DNA from: Astrobacterium formosum
GTDB lineage: Bacteria; Pseudomonadota; Alphaproteobacteria; Rhizobiales; Xanthobacteraceae
Direction: 5' to 3'
Length of the DNA stretch: 64,000 nt
Assembly (NCBI GenBank): GCA_030848545.1
Contig: JAVDCA010000005.1
Span: 124,001 to 188,000 of the forward strand
Shown: positions 63,936 through 64,000 of the stretch, in pieces
Numbering within the stretch: the stretch's first letter is position 1
Layout: every line of letters starts with the position of its first letter
Notes under the pieces: model-generated
Seen by the model: the letters and a program-made list of their open reading frames with translations, nothing else
The model's database searches: none
Told to the model about the DNA's origin: nothing
Translations under genes and position numbers: made by a program

Positions 63936-64000
63936 TCACCGGCTTTCGGCGATGCGAAGCCCGTCGGTTCCGGCGATGATTGCCATGCTGGCGAGGCGGA
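63936..64000 (-). CDS. C-terminal end of a gene, probably rpiA
   Basis: Minus-strand codons from the window edge read RLASMAIIAGTDGLRIAESR and stop at TGA 63936-63938. The ending resembles the C-terminus of ribose 5-phosphate isomerase A, and rpiA commonly precedes DUF2059 and gor in relatives. Only 20 residues are visible, so this is tentative. It lies 52 bases upstream of the DUF2059 gene on the same strand. Confidence 0.45.
   Translation of the reverse strand, partial: RLASMAIIAGTDGLRIAESR

Overview
The window is high-GC chromosomal DNA from an alphaproteobacterium, most likely of the order Hyphomicrobiales (Rhizobiales). The main reasons are a complete AcpXL/LpxXL-type gene cluster for the very-long-chain acyl group of rhizobial lipid A, a MipZ division-site ATPase, ClpS-ClpA, a phasin, family members largely confined to this order (DUF1489, DUF2865, DUF2336), a class II (plant-type) DAHP synthase, and GCGAAGC-type palindromic elements common in Bradyrhizobium and Rhodopseudomonas relatives. 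I see no tRNA, rRNA, CRISPR array, insertion sequence, phage gene or plasmid function. Codon use is uniformly GC-rich, so this looks like ordinary backbone with scattered species-specific loci. The genus cannot be fixed from the sequence alone.

Layout. 1-6.7 kb: a truncated sensor histidine kinase, an AzlCD-type amino-acid exporter pair, an unknown membrane protein, and clpS-clpA closed by a hairpin. 7-10.4 kb: two paralogous TadE/TadG-like proteins with von Willebrand A domains; the second carries a fourfold cysteine repeat. 10.4-15.5 kb: phasin with a PhaR-like operator, a D-Ala-D-Ala carboxypeptidase with SPOR domain, an unusual vWA/membrane-DnaJ pair, and mipZ. 15.8-20.2 kb: panC, DUF1489, small exported and membrane proteins, an FNR/FixK-type box followed by a likely small RNA gene, and rlpA. 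20.3-26.4 kb: acpXL, fabZ-like, two ketosynthase genes (one lacking the catalytic Cys), a ketoreductase, an alcohol dehydrogenase-like gene and lpxXL, closely spaced on the plus strand. They should together build 27-hydroxyoctacosanoate on AcpXL and transfer it to lipid A.

26.4-36 kb is accessory metabolism and regulation: a polyamine-binding protein, an AraC regulator divergent from an esterase and an SDR, a response regulator, a GMC oxidoreductase, an HTH/receiver-like/GAF fusion, an isoprenylcysteine methyltransferase-type membrane protein and a rhodanese. 36-48 kb holds kup, a MotA/MotB-type stator pair without other flagellar genes, mmsA, a protease-inhibitor-like lipoprotein, a GST, the psd-pssA phospholipid pair, an ATM1-type ABC exporter, a LOG-family hydrolase and a GmhB-type phosphatase. 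48-64 kb carries cimA, a GNAT, a palindromic repeat, a VOC protein, cysS, MarR and EamA genes, a DUF2865 protein, nadE, an outer-membrane barrel, a DUF2336 gene with a paired operator, class II aroG, gor, a DUF2059 gene and the tail of what is probably rpiA.

The items most worth following are the FNR/FixK-box small RNA candidate near 19.0 kb, the cysteine-repeat expansion in the second vWA protein, the vWA-DnaJ pair next to mipZ, the HTH/pseudo-receiver/GAF fusion and the duplicated 13-bp palindrome before the DUF2336 gene.
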